This document shows, piece by piece, positions 1-5,424 of a stretch of DNA of 5,424 nucleotides. A program made the position numbers and the translations under genes. Numbering within the stretch: the first letter of the stretch is position 1; every line of letters begins with the position of its first letter. The notes under the pieces were generated by a model that was not told the DNA's origin, did not search any database, and was given only the letters and a program-made list of their open reading frames with translations. Source of the DNA: Pseudomonadota bacterium (GTDB taxonomy: Bacteria > Pseudomonadota > Gammaproteobacteria > Burkholderiales > Burkholderiaceae_F); NCBI GenBank assembly GCA_021823635.1, contig JAKANT010000158.1, forward strand, positions 1 through 5,424, read 5' to 3'.

Positions 1-281
1 ACGCGCCCGATCCACGCCGACGGCGGCTCAGCGATGTCGATCACGTCCATCTGCGAGCGTGGCACCATCAGGTCGGCCGCGCGCAGCTCGGAGACCTGTA
101 GCACGCCCTCGATCATCGACAGCGCATCGGCATCCAGCAGCTCGCGCTCGTGCGCTTCTTGCAGCACGGCCAGCAGTTCGGCGCGGTTTTCGGGTTCGCG
201 GAAGACGAACGCGCTTAAGCGTTCGAGGAAGGACTTGTGCTTCGGATGCGTCGCTGCGCGACTCGGCGGTTCTGCGGACAT
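1..281 (-). CDS. corC: CorC/YbeX-type CBS-domain transporter-associated protein, N-terminal part (3' end outside window)
   Basis: The minus-strand frame starts at the ATG at 281-279 and stays open to the window edge, giving 93 residues of a protein that is about 290 residues in E. coli YbeX. Residues 18-50 are a helical leader (FLERL, an FREPENR segment, then ELLDADAL). Residues 55-66 carry the family-typical MIEGVLQVSELR, followed by ADLMVPRSQMDVI at about 69-81, the entry into the first CBS domain. There is no membrane segment, as expected for the soluble CorC branch rather than the DUF21-anchored branch. The family is linked to magnesium/cobalt efflux and, through its operon, to ribosome metabolism; the full protein would have two CBS repeats and a C-terminal CorC_HlyC domain. 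It lies 128 bp after ybeY in the same direction. No Shine-Dalgarno is evident before the ATG, and a GC hairpin sits there instead. An in-frame GTG at 350-348 would add 23 residues, but the extra segment lacks family-like sequence, so the ATG is preferred. Confidence 0.9.
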   Translation of the reverse strand, partial: MSAEPPSRAATHPKHKSFLERLSAFVFREPENRAELLAVLQEAHERELLDADALSMIEGVLQVSELRAADLMVPRSQMDVIDIAEPPSAWIGR

Positions 282-288
282 CGGGGTC

Positions 289-310
289 GGGCGCCGCTGT
301 CTTGGCGCCC
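289..310 (-). other. GC hairpin just upstream of the corC start
   Basis: GGGCGCC (289-295) and GGCGCCC (304-310) form a perfect 7-bp stem around an 8-nt loop. On the corC mRNA the stem ends 7 nt before the ATG, covering the place where a ribosome-binding site would lie. No T run follows on either strand, so it does not look like an intrinsic terminator. It may affect corC translation or be an mRNA processing or attenuation element, but in sequence this GC-rich a stem of this size can also occur by chance. Confidence 0.35.
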
Positions 311-409
311 GGCAGTTGCGACGGCGCGCAGGATATCCGATGCGCAGCACGATTGGGTGACCGCGCGCCGTCGCCGAAGCCGCCGGTCACGTTCGAAGCC
401 CGCGCTAAC

Positions 410-856
410 TTACGCGTAAGGGTCGGCAATGCCGAGGCGGGCGAGCAGCCGCCGCTCGATCGCCTCCATCGCGCGCGCCTGTCGCGGCCTCACGTGATCG
501 TGTCCCTGCGCGTGCAGCGCGCCGTGCACGACCAGGTGCGCGAGGTGGTGCCGGAACGGCTTGCCCTGCGACCGCGCCTCGGCGCGCACCACCGGCACGC
601 ACAGCACGACGTCGGCGCGCAGCGGCCGTCCGCCGTAGGCAAAGGTCAGCACGTTGGTGGCGTAGTCGCGGCGCCGGAAGGCACGGTTCAGCGCTCTGGC
701 TTCGCGCGCGCCGACGAAACGCAGCACGATCTCGGCGTCGCGCGCCAGCGCCAGCCGCAGCCAGCGCCGCAGCGTCGAGCGCGCGGGCAGGCCGCGGAAT
801 GCGTCGCGGTTCTGCACCGTCAGCCGCAGCGCCGGGGCGGCCGGTGCGCGCTTCAT
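410..856 (-). CDS. ybeY: Endoribonuclease/rRNA maturation factor YbeY (148 aa)
   Basis: YbeY is a zinc-dependent protein needed for 16S rRNA 3'-end maturation and 70S ribosome quality control. The diagnostic metal site HGALHAQGHDH is at residues 111-121, with all three histidines (H111, H115, H121) in the H-x3-H-x5-H spacing. The upstream conserved block RRRDYATNVLTF (61-72) is also intact. The length of 148 residues is normal. The ATG at 856-854 overlaps the phoH TGA (855-853) as ATGA, so the two are probably translationally coupled; no Shine-Dalgarno is visible before this ATG. The coding region is very arginine- and alanine-rich, in keeping with the genome's GC content. It ends in TAA at 412-410. 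The arrangement phoH-ybeY-corC matches the conserved proteobacterial operon, and PhoH/YbeZ is a reported partner of YbeY. The identification is firm. Confidence 0.97.
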   Translation of the reverse strand: MKRAPAAPALRLTVQNRDAFRGLPARSTLRRWLRLALARDAEIVLRFVGAREARALNRAFRRRDYATNVLTFAYGGRPLRADVVLCVPVVRAEARSQGKPFRHHLAHLVVHGALHAQGHDHVRPRQARAMEAIERRLLARLGIADPYA

Positions 857-1866
857 GCGGGCGCGCGTCTGCCGCGCGGCGCCGGCGGATCGCGTTGTTC
901 CGCGCGTTCGTACGCCTCGACGATGCGCGCCACCAGCGGGTGACGCACGACGTCGGCGGCGGTGAAGTAACAGAAGGCGATGCCGCGCACGTCGCGCAGG
1001 ATGTGCTGCGCTTCGATCAGGCCGGAGGAATTGCCGCGCGGCAGATCGATCTGCGTCACGTCGCCGGTGATCACCGCCTTGGAGCCGAAGCCGATGCGGG
1101 TCAGGAACATCTTCATCTGCTCCGGGGTCGTGTTCTGCGCTTCGTCCAGGATCACGAACGCCTGGTTCAGCGTGCGCCCGCGCATGTAGGCGAGCGGCGC
1201 GATCTCGATCGTCTGCCGCTCGAGCAGCCGCTGCGTCTTGTCGAAGCCGAGCAGATCGAACAGCGCGTCGTACAGCGGCCGCAAGTACGGATCGACCTTC
1301 TGCGCCAGATCTCCCGGCAGGAATCCCAGGCGCTCGCCCGCTTCCACCGCCGGGCGCGTCAGCACGATGCGTTTGACCATTTCACGCTCCAGCGCGTCGA
1401 CCGCGCAGGCGACCGCCAGGTAGGTCTTGCCGGTGCCGGCCGGACCGATCGCGAACGCGATGTCGTGCGCCAGGATCGCTTCGATGTATTCGCGCTGGCG
1501 CGGCGTGCGCCCGTGCAGGTCGCGGCGGCGCGTGTGCAGCGCGGGCAGCGCGCTCGCCTCGGCCGCGCCGGCCGCCCGCGGTGCCAGTCCGCGCGTGCGT
1601 TCGACGAAGTAAAGCTGGATGTCGTCCACGCTGATCGGCCGGTCGGCGCGGGCGAGAAAGTATTCGAGCACTTCGACCGCCTGCTGCGCGCGCTCGTGCG
1701 CGCCCTCGATGTGAAACTGGTGTCCGCGGCGGCGGATCGAGACCTCCAGCTCGGTTTCGATCTGGCGCAGATTGCCGTCCAGCGCGCCGGTCAGGTTGGC
1801 CAGTTGCGCGTTGTCGGCCGCCGCCGCGAAGGCGAGCACCTTCTTTTCGCTCGACCGCCTTGCCAC
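853..1866 (-). CDS. phoH: PhoH family protein (YbeZ-type P-loop ATPase, 337 aa)
   Basis: This is a cytoplasmic P-loop NTPase of the PhoH/YbeZ family, thought to act with YbeY in RNA metabolism; the exact reaction is not settled. An N-terminal region (about 20-75) fits the small KH-like RNA-binding domain of this branch, and a linker follows to about 120. The ATPase domain then has Walker A GPAGTGKT at 141-148, the conserved LTRPAVEAGERLGFLPGDL stretch at 169-187, Walker B FVILDEAQN at 237-245 and the ITGDVTQIDLP block at 266-276. The C-terminus is a short basic, proline-rich tail. The start is GTG at 1866-1864. The miaB TAA lies in the same frame 9 bp upstream, so no longer start exists, and the next candidate (GTG, residue 10) would remove a plausible leader. 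No clear Shine-Dalgarno is present, suggesting reinitiation after miaB. The stop overlaps the ybeY start by 4 bp. Confidence 0.96.
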   Translation of the reverse strand: MARRSSEKKVLAFAAAADNAQLANLTGALDGNLRQIETELEVSIRRRGHQFHIEGAHERAQQAVEVLEYFLARADRPISVDDIQLYFVERTRGLAPRAAGAAEASALPALHTRRRDLHGRTPRQREYIEAILAHDIAFAIGPAGTGKTYLAVACAVDALEREMVKRIVLTRPAVEAGERLGFLPGDLAQKVDPYLRPLYDALFDLLGFDKTQRLLERQTIEIAPLAYMRGRTLNQAFVILDEAQNTTPEQMKMFLTRIGFGSKAVITGDVTQIDLPRGNSSGLIEAQHILRDVRGIAFCYFTAADVVRHPLVARIVEAYERAEQRDPPAPRGRRAPA

Positions 1867-1875
1867 GACGCGCTT

Positions 1876-3225
1876 TTAGGCCGCCGCCGCGACGTCGCGC
1901 ACCACGACCTCGCCGCGCAGCGAGTGCGGCAGCGCCTGCGTGATGCGTACGTCGACCATCGCGCCGATCAGCCGCGGCGGCGCGGCGAAGTTGACGACGC
2001 GGTTGTTCGCGGTGCGGCCGGCCAGTTCGGCGGCGTTCTTCTTCGAGGGTCCTTCGACCAGCACGCGCTGTACCGTCCCGACCATCGCCGACGAAATCCG
2101 GCCCGCATGGGCATCGATCGCCGCCTGCAGCCGCTGCAGGCGCGCCAGCTTGACATGGTCCGGCGTGTCGTCGGGCAGGTCCGCGGCCGGCGTGCCGGGG
2201 CGCTTGCTGTAGACGAAGGAGAAGCTGGAGTCGAAGCCGATCTCCTCGACCAGCGCCCGCGTGCGCTCGAAGTCTTCCTCGGTTTCGCCCGGAAAGCCGA
2301 CGATGAAATCCGACGAAATCGAAATGCCCGGCCGCACCGCGCGCAGCCGGCGCACGATCGACTTGTATTCGAGCACGGTGTAGCCGCGCTTCATCGCCGC
2401 CAGCACGCGGTCCGAGCCGGCCTGCACCGGCAGGTGCACGTGATCGGCCAGCTGCGGAATGCGCCGGTAGGCGTCGATCAGCCGCGGCGTGAACTCCTTC
2501 GGATGCGAAGTCGTGTAGCGGAGGCGTTCGATGCCTGGAATCTCCGCCACGTACTCGAGCAGCAGGGCGAAGTCGGCGACTTCGCCGTCCGGCAGGCGGC
2601 CGCGCCAGGCGTTGACGTTCTGGCCGAGCAGGGTGATCTCTTTGACGCCTTGGTCGGCCAGATCGGCGATCTCGGTCAGCACGTCTTCCAGCGGCCGCGA
2701 AACTTCTTCGCCGCGCGTGTACGGCACGACGCAGAAGCTGCAGTACTTGCTGCAACCCTCCATGATCGAGACGAACGCGGTCGGACCTTCGACGCGCGGC
2801 GGCGGCAGGTGGTCGAACTTCTCGATCTCCGGAAACGCGATGTCGACCTGCGGCCGCCCGGTCGCGCGGCGACGCTCGATCAGCGCCGGCAGCCGGTGCA
2901 GTGTTTGCGGCCCGAACACGAGGTCCACGTAAGGCGCACGCGCCACGATCGCCGCGCCTTCCTGGCTGGCGACGCAGCCGCCGACACCGATCAGCAGGTT
3001 CGGATTGCGGCGCTTCAGCGGCTTGACCCGACCGAGGTCGGAGAACACCTTCTCCTGCGCCTTCTCGCGCACCGAGCAGGTGTTGAACAGGATCAGGTCG
3101 GCATCCTCGGGGCGGTCGGTCGGCTCGTAACCTTCGGCGGCGGCGAGCACGTCGGCGATCTTGGCCGAGTCGTACTCGTTCATCTGGCAGCCGAAGGTGC
3201 GTAGGTAAAGCTTTTTCGCGGTCAC
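1876..3225 (-). CDS. miaB: tRNA-2-methylthio-N6-dimethylallyladenosine synthase MiaB (449 aa)
   Basis: MiaB is a radical-SAM methylthiotransferase that adds the 2-methylthio group to i6A37 in tRNAs reading UNN codons. The N-terminal MTTase domain carries FGCQMNEYDS (11-20), FNTCSVRE (47-54) and GVGGCVASQEG (80-90), giving the auxiliary cluster ligands C13, C50 and C84. The radical-SAM motif is GCSKYCSFC (157-165) with C158, C162 and C165. It is followed by PYTRGEEVSRP and TLLGQNVNAW (198-207), and by HLPVQAGSD and DFIVGFPGET downstream. The C-terminal TRAM domain spans roughly 385-445. All six cysteines are present and the length is normal. The start is GTG at 3225-3223, which puts the family's FGCQMN motif at the usual distance from the N-terminus; no upstream in-frame start was found as far as I read. 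A weak GGA lies about 8 nt upstream. phoH follows after 9 bp. Confidence 0.97.
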   Translation of the reverse strand: MTAKKLYLRTFGCQMNEYDSAKIADVLAAAEGYEPTDRPEDADLILFNTCSVREKAQEKVFSDLGRVKPLKRRNPNLLIGVGGCVASQEGAAIVARAPYVDLVFGPQTLHRLPALIERRRATGRPQVDIAFPEIEKFDHLPPPRVEGPTAFVSIMEGCSKYCSFCVVPYTRGEEVSRPLEDVLTEIADLADQGVKEITLLGQNVNAWRGRLPDGEVADFALLLEYVAEIPGIERLRYTTSHPKEFTPRLIDAYRRIPQLADHVHLPVQAGSDRVLAAMKRGYTVLEYKSIVRRLRAVRPGISISSDFIVGFPGETEEDFERTRALVEEIGFDSSFSFVYSKRPGTPAADLPDDTPDHVKLARLQRLQAAIDAHAGRISSAMVGTVQRVLVEGPSKKNAAELAGRTANNRVVNFAAPPRLIGAMVDVRITQALPHSLRGEVVVRDVAAAA

Positions 3226-3289
3226 GGTCTCGATCCGGCGGCGAATGGTCTCGGTGGCATCGGCGGAGCGCGGCGCCGCGGCGCGCGCT

Positions 3290-3628
3290 TCAGCGCCCGG
3301 CCGAGGTGCGCTGCACCGGGCCGGTCGTGGCGCGGTCGCTTTCGTCCATCAGCCACACCGCGTTCACCTGGCCGCGCTCGTCGAGGGTGTAGCGCACGCG
3401 CGTGCCCGGAGCGACGAAATTCGGCGTCACGGTCAGGTTCTTCGACGTCACGAAGCGCGTGCCGGGTGCCAGGCGATAGCTCTTGCCGTCGATCTTGATC
3501 ATCGACGCGGTCGCCTCGTCCACCTTGCCGCGCGCCGCCGCGGCGGGGATGTTGCGCTCGACGGCCGCTGCCGCCACGGCTCCGATCGTGCCGGCGAGCA
3601 AAGCGGCGGCGGAGAGCGAGCGGATCAC
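3290..3628 (-). CDS. Small predicted secreted protein of unknown function (112 aa)
   Basis: I do not recognise this protein. Residues 1-22 look like a Sec signal peptide: an Arg at position 3, a hydrophobic core (LSAAALLAGTIGAVAAAA) and an Ala-rich cleavage region, so the mature protein of about 90 residues is probably periplasmic. There is no lipobox cysteine, and no cysteine at all. The mature part alternates short beta-like segments and turns: SMIKIDGKSYRLAPGTRFV (42-60), LTVTPNFVAPGTRVRYTL (65-82) and ERGQVNAVWLM (84-94). This pattern suggests a small beta-barrel, perhaps OB-like or reminiscent of DUF5666, but that is a low-confidence inference. The start is GTG at 3628-3626. An in-frame TGA 27 bp upstream (3655-3653) rules out a longer form, and no good Shine-Dalgarno is seen. 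The coherent signal peptide and ordered C-terminal part argue that it is a real gene. It is 64 bp upstream of miaB in the same direction and could be co-transcribed with it. Confidence 0.75.
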   Translation of the reverse strand: MIRSLSAAALLAGTIGAVAAAAVERNIPAAAARGKVDEATASMIKIDGKSYRLAPGTRFVTSKNLTVTPNFVAPGTRVRYTLDERGQVNAVWLMDESDRATTGPVQRTSAGR

Positions 3629-3698
3629 GGCGATCGAAGAATTCGGTGTGGATCAGGGAATCCGAACCCGGACATGCGGTCCCAGCTGTGCGCGGCGC

Positions 3699-3704
3699 AT
3701 TGTA
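3699..3704 (-). promoter_or_regulatory. Candidate -10 element for the secreted protein/miaB unit
   Basis: On the minus strand TACAAT (one mismatch from TATAAT) lies in the only gap upstream of the secreted-protein gene, about 70 bp before its GTG, in the form TTACAATGCGCC that is common at promoters of high-GC betaproteobacteria. No convincing -35 hexamer is found 16-18 bp upstream, where the sequence is GC-rich, and there is no extended -10 TGn. Transcription would begin near 3692, giving a leader of about 64 nt. The call rests on position and one hexamer only. Confidence 0.35.
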
Positions 3705-3729
3705 AGCCAGCGCCCTGCGAGAGGCCGGC

Positions 3730-3748
3730 GCCGGTAACCCGCACCGGC
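3730..3748 (-). other. GC hairpin immediately after the hydrolase stop codon
   Basis: GCCGGT (3730-3735) and ACCGGC (3743-3748) form a perfect 6-bp stem with a 7-nt loop, starting directly after the TGA of the MBL-fold gene. Overlapping alternatives exist: CCGGC/GCCGG around 3744-3756 and the palindrome CCGGCGCCGG at 3725-3734. No T run follows on the minus strand, so it is not a standard intrinsic terminator. It may stabilise the 3' end of the transcript or mark the boundary between the two transcription units. Confidence 0.3.
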
Positions 3749-4825
3749 TCAGCCGGAGGTGGCGAGCCGATACCAGGCCACACCGTCGTTGTCGGTATCG
3801 CGCGTCGCCTCGCCGCGTTGCAAGAGGTAGTTCAGGCAGGCCACGCTCTCGCCGGTGGCCAGGCTGAGCTGGGCGAAGTTCGACTCGTCGATCGGGCGGC
3901 CGAACAGCGCGGGAAAGACGTCGACCACGCGTTGCGGCCGGCGCAGCGCGTCGCGCAGCCGCTGCAAAGCGCGCTCTTGTCCGTGCCCCAGTTCATCCAG
4001 GCGCGCGTGCAGCCCACGGAAGCACGCGTTGTGCGAAGGCAGCACCAGAACGTCGTCCGGCACTTCGCGCTTCAGTTTCGCGAGCGACGTCAGCCAGTCC
4101 TGCATCGGGTTGGCGTCCGGTTCGATCGGATAGACCGACACGTTCGAGGAAATGCGCGGCAGCACCTGGTCGCCGGAGATCAGCAGCTTCAGGTCCGGGC
4201 AGTACAGGCAGGCGTGCTCGGGCGAATGTCCGGTGCCGACCAGCACGCGCCAGCGCCGGGTGCCGATTTGCAGCTCCTCGCCATCGTGCAGGCGCCGAAA
4301 GCTGTCCGGCAGCGCATGGATGTGCTTGCCGAAATTGCCGAAGCGCGCGCGGTAGGTCTCGATCGCGGTTTCGCTCCAGCCGGCGCGGCGGTAGAAATCG
4401 ACCGCATCGGGCGGCGCCTCGCGGCCGGTGTCGGACACCAGCACGCGGCAGTTCAGGTACTCCAGACGCGTGATCCACAGGCGGCAGCCGAACTTGCGCG
4501 TCAGCCAGCCGGCCATGCCGATGTGGTCCGGGTGCATGTGGGTGACGAACACGCGCTTCAGCGGACGTCGGTCGGGTGCGCCGGCGAAGATCGCCCGCCA
4601 CGCGGCGGCGGTTTCGTCGCTGCGAATCCCGGTATCGACGACCGCCCAGCCGTCGCCGTCATCGAGCGCCCAGACGTTGATGTGATCGAGCGCAAACGGT
4701 AGCGGCAGGCGCAACCAGTGCACGCCGGGGGCGACCTGCAACGCCTGTCCGTTGGCGGGCGTGTCGAACGGATAGGACAACGCCGCCTTGGGCGGCTCGG
4801 GGCTCGTTTCGATGCCGGCCGACAT
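3749..4825 (-). CDS. MBL-fold metallo-hydrolase with C-terminal helical extension (358 aa)
   Basis: This is a cytoplasmic metallo-beta-lactamase-fold hydrolase with a complete binuclear metal site: the strand VVDTG (62-66), THMHPDH (95-101, the HxHxDH motif with H96, H98, D100 and H101), the third ligand H200 in GTGHSPEHA, the bridging aspartate D219 in ISGDQVLP, and H265 in PSHN. There is no signal peptide. After the MBL core, residues about 270-358 are helical and end in a segment resembling the winged-helix-like tail of LACTB2/glyoxalase-II-like proteins (the ESNFAQLSLATGESVACLNYL stretch). The family contains thioesterases, glyoxalase-II-like enzymes and nucleases, so the substrate cannot be read from the sequence. 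The ATG at 4825-4823 has GGAG (4836-4833) 7 nt upstream, the best ribosome-binding site in the window, which supports this start despite the variable first 20 residues. It lies 12 bp after the TRIC gene, so the two are probably co-transcribed. Family membership is firm; function is unknown. Confidence 0.92.
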   Translation of the reverse strand: MSAGIETSPEPPKAALSYPFDTPANGQALQVAPGVHWLRLPLPFALDHINVWALDDGDGWAVVDTGIRSDETAAAWRAIFAGAPDRRPLKRVFVTHMHPDHIGMAGWLTRKFGCRLWITRLEYLNCRVLVSDTGREAPPDAVDFYRRAGWSETAIETYRARFGNFGKHIHALPDSFRRLHDGEELQIGTRRWRVLVGTGHSPEHACLYCPDLKLLISGDQVLPRISSNVSVYPIEPDANPMQDWLTSLAKLKREVPDDVLVLPSHNACFRGLHARLDELGHGQERALQRLRDALRRPQRVVDVFPALFGRPIDESNFAQLSLATGESVACLNYLLQRGEATRDTDNDGVAWYRLATSG

Positions 4826-4832
4826 GCAGGCA

Positions 4833-4836
4833 CTCC
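4833..4836 (-). promoter_or_regulatory. Shine-Dalgarno of the MBL-fold hydrolase gene
   Basis: GGAG on the minus strand lies 7 nt before the ATG at 4825 and 1 nt after the TGA of the preceding TRIC gene. It fixes the hydrolase start and suggests coupled translation of the two genes. It is the clearest ribosome-binding site in the window. Confidence 0.75.
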
Positions 4837-4837
4837 G

Positions 4838-5424
4838 TCAACGTCGCCGCTGCTCGCTGCGCTGCCAGCTCGGCAGCGTATAACCGGTATACAGCGCCAG
4901 CGCGCGCAGCGCGGTGGCACTGGCGCTGGCCGCCACCAACGCCACCCAGCCCGTGGCGCCGAGCTGCTGCGCGAGCACGAGCACCCAGCCGCCGACAAAC
5001 GAACAGACCGCGTACGGTCGGTGGTCGCGAAACGCGCTCGGAATCTCGTTGCACACGATGTCGCGCAGCACGCCGCCGAACACTGCCGTGATCATGCCCA
5101 TTAACACCGCGACGATCGCAGGCAACGCCGCATCGAGCGCGACCTGTGTGCCGCTGGCGGTGAACAGTCCCAGCCCGAGCGCATCGGGCCATTGGATCGC
5201 GCGCTCGGTCGGCTCCAAGTGACGCGTACGCATGAACAGCATCGCAGCGATCGCCAGCGCGATCAGTGCCCACAGCCAGCCGGGGTGCGCCACCCAGAAG
5301 AACGGGCGGCGATCGAGCAGGATATCGCGCAGCGTTCCACCGCCGAAGGCCGCCAGCCCCGCCACCACGCACACGCCGACCGCATCCAGATGCTTGCGCG
5401 CCGCCGCCAGAATGCCGGACAAAG
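4838..5424 (-). CDS. TRIC/UPF0126 (YadS-type) cation channel family membrane protein, N-terminus outside window
   Basis: This is an inner-membrane protein of the trimeric intracellular cation (TRIC) channel family, whose characterised prokaryotic members conduct potassium-type monovalent cations; the physiological role in bacteria is unclear. The visible part has two internally repeated glycine-rich motifs, FGGGTLRD (26-33, numbered from the codon at 5422-5420) and VFGGVLRD (114-121), the pseudo-repeat typical of the family. The hydrophobic segments at about 14-30, 47-64, 82-98, 101-118, 138-153 and 158-178 fit the usual seven-helix plan with the first helix cut. The codon at 5422-5420 is TTG and could pass as a start, but family members such as E. 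coli YadS have about 17 residues before the corresponding SG(I/V)L, so TTG is more likely an internal leucine and the gene continues beyond position 5424. The C-terminus is basic (QRSEQRRR) and the stop is TGA at 4840-4838. Confidence 0.92.
   Translation of the reverse strand, partial: LSGILAAARKHLDAVGVCVVAGLAAFGGGTLRDILLDRRPFFWVAHPGWLWALIALAIAAMLFMRTRHLEPTERAIQWPDALGLGLFTASGTQVALDAALPAIVAVLMGMITAVFGGVLRDIVCNEIPSAFRDHRPYAVCSFVGGWVLVLAQQLGATGWVALVAASASATALRALALYTGYTLPSWQRSEQRRR

Noticed and set aside
409..420. A 12-bp perfect palindrome, CTTACGCGTAAG, at the ybeY stop codon.
   Set aside because: About one 12-bp palindrome is expected by chance in a window this long. It has no loop or T run and no partner copy was noticed.
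28..429. A 133-codon minus-strand frame spanning the ybeY-corC gap.
   Set aside because: It is out of frame with corC, whose CBS-entry motif is clear. Its residues are Arg/Ala-rich and featureless, and it also overlaps the ybeY end.
1382..2755. A 457-codon minus-strand frame across miaB and phoH.
   Set aside because: It is a shifted frame of two well-supported genes, rich in Arg, Ala and Gly, with no domain.
799..3204. An 801-codon open frame on the plus strand.
   Set aside because: It lies antisense to phoH and miaB, both of which have every catalytic motif intact. Its product is an Arg/His/Asp/Gln-rich mix with no recognisable domain, typical of the mirror frame of high-GC genes.
3226..3253. 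GGTCTCG repeated 21 bp apart before miaB.
   Set aside because: Only two 7-bp copies with imperfect surroundings, too short to distinguish from chance.
3269..3280. A 12-bp perfect palindrome, CGCGGCGCCGCG, just upstream of miaB.
   Set aside because: Self-complementary GC strings are expected in sequence this GC-rich, and there is no known operator match.
3245..4702. A 485-codon open frame on the plus strand.
   Set aside because: It runs antisense across the secreted protein and the MBL-fold gene and through the gap, has no motif, and shows the same low-complexity antisense composition.
5420..5422. TTG as the start of the TRIC-family gene.
   Set aside because: Family members carry about 17 residues before this point, including part of the first membrane helix, so the gene is better read as cut by the window edge.
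1..5424. Possible defence system, mobile element, CRISPR array or RNA gene.
   Set aside because: No repeat arrays, terminal inverted repeats, transposase or integrase motifs or tRNA-like cloverleaf were seen. Coding sequence fills nearly all of the window with housekeeping genes.

Overview
The window is about two-thirds G+C. It is densely packed with protein genes that all read on the minus strand, so the biological 5'->3' order runs from high to low coordinates. Protein similarity recalled from memory (MiaB, PhoH/YbeZ, YbeY, CorC and a metallo-beta-lactamase-fold protein with an 'LPFALDHIN' segment) and the gene order point to a high-GC betaproteobacterium, most likely in the Burkholderiales. 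The order assignment is an inference. It looks like ordinary chromosomal core sequence. I see no tRNA, rRNA, CRISPR array, insertion sequence or phage gene.

Layout in transcription order: (1) 5424-4838, a TRIC/UPF0126 (YadS-type) membrane protein whose first residues lie outside the window. (2) 4825-3749, a metallo-beta-lactamase-fold hydrolase, 12 bp downstream and with a recognisable Shine-Dalgarno. (3) A 120-bp gap with GC hairpins next to the hydrolase stop and a lone -10-like TACAAT. (4) 3628-3290, a small predicted secreted protein of unknown function. (5) 3225-1876, miaB. (6) 1866-853, phoH (ybeZ). (7) 856-410, ybeY, overlapping phoH by an ATGA. (8) A 128-bp gap with a GC hairpin. (9) 281 to the window edge, the N-terminal 93 codons of corC (ybeX).

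miaB-phoH-ybeY-corC is a widely conserved proteobacterial cluster for translation and RNA quality: tRNA A37 methylthiolation, a PhoH-type ATPase with its partner YbeY (16S rRNA maturation and ribosome quality control), and a CBS-domain CorC protein. lnt normally follows corC and would be expected just beyond position 1. The TRIC and hydrolase genes look like a separate two-gene unit upstream.

I found no convincing undescribed system. The points most worth a second look are the unrecognised secreted protein just ahead of miaB, the GC hairpin where the corC ribosome-binding site should be, and the run of GTG starts with poor Shine-Dalgarno sequences.
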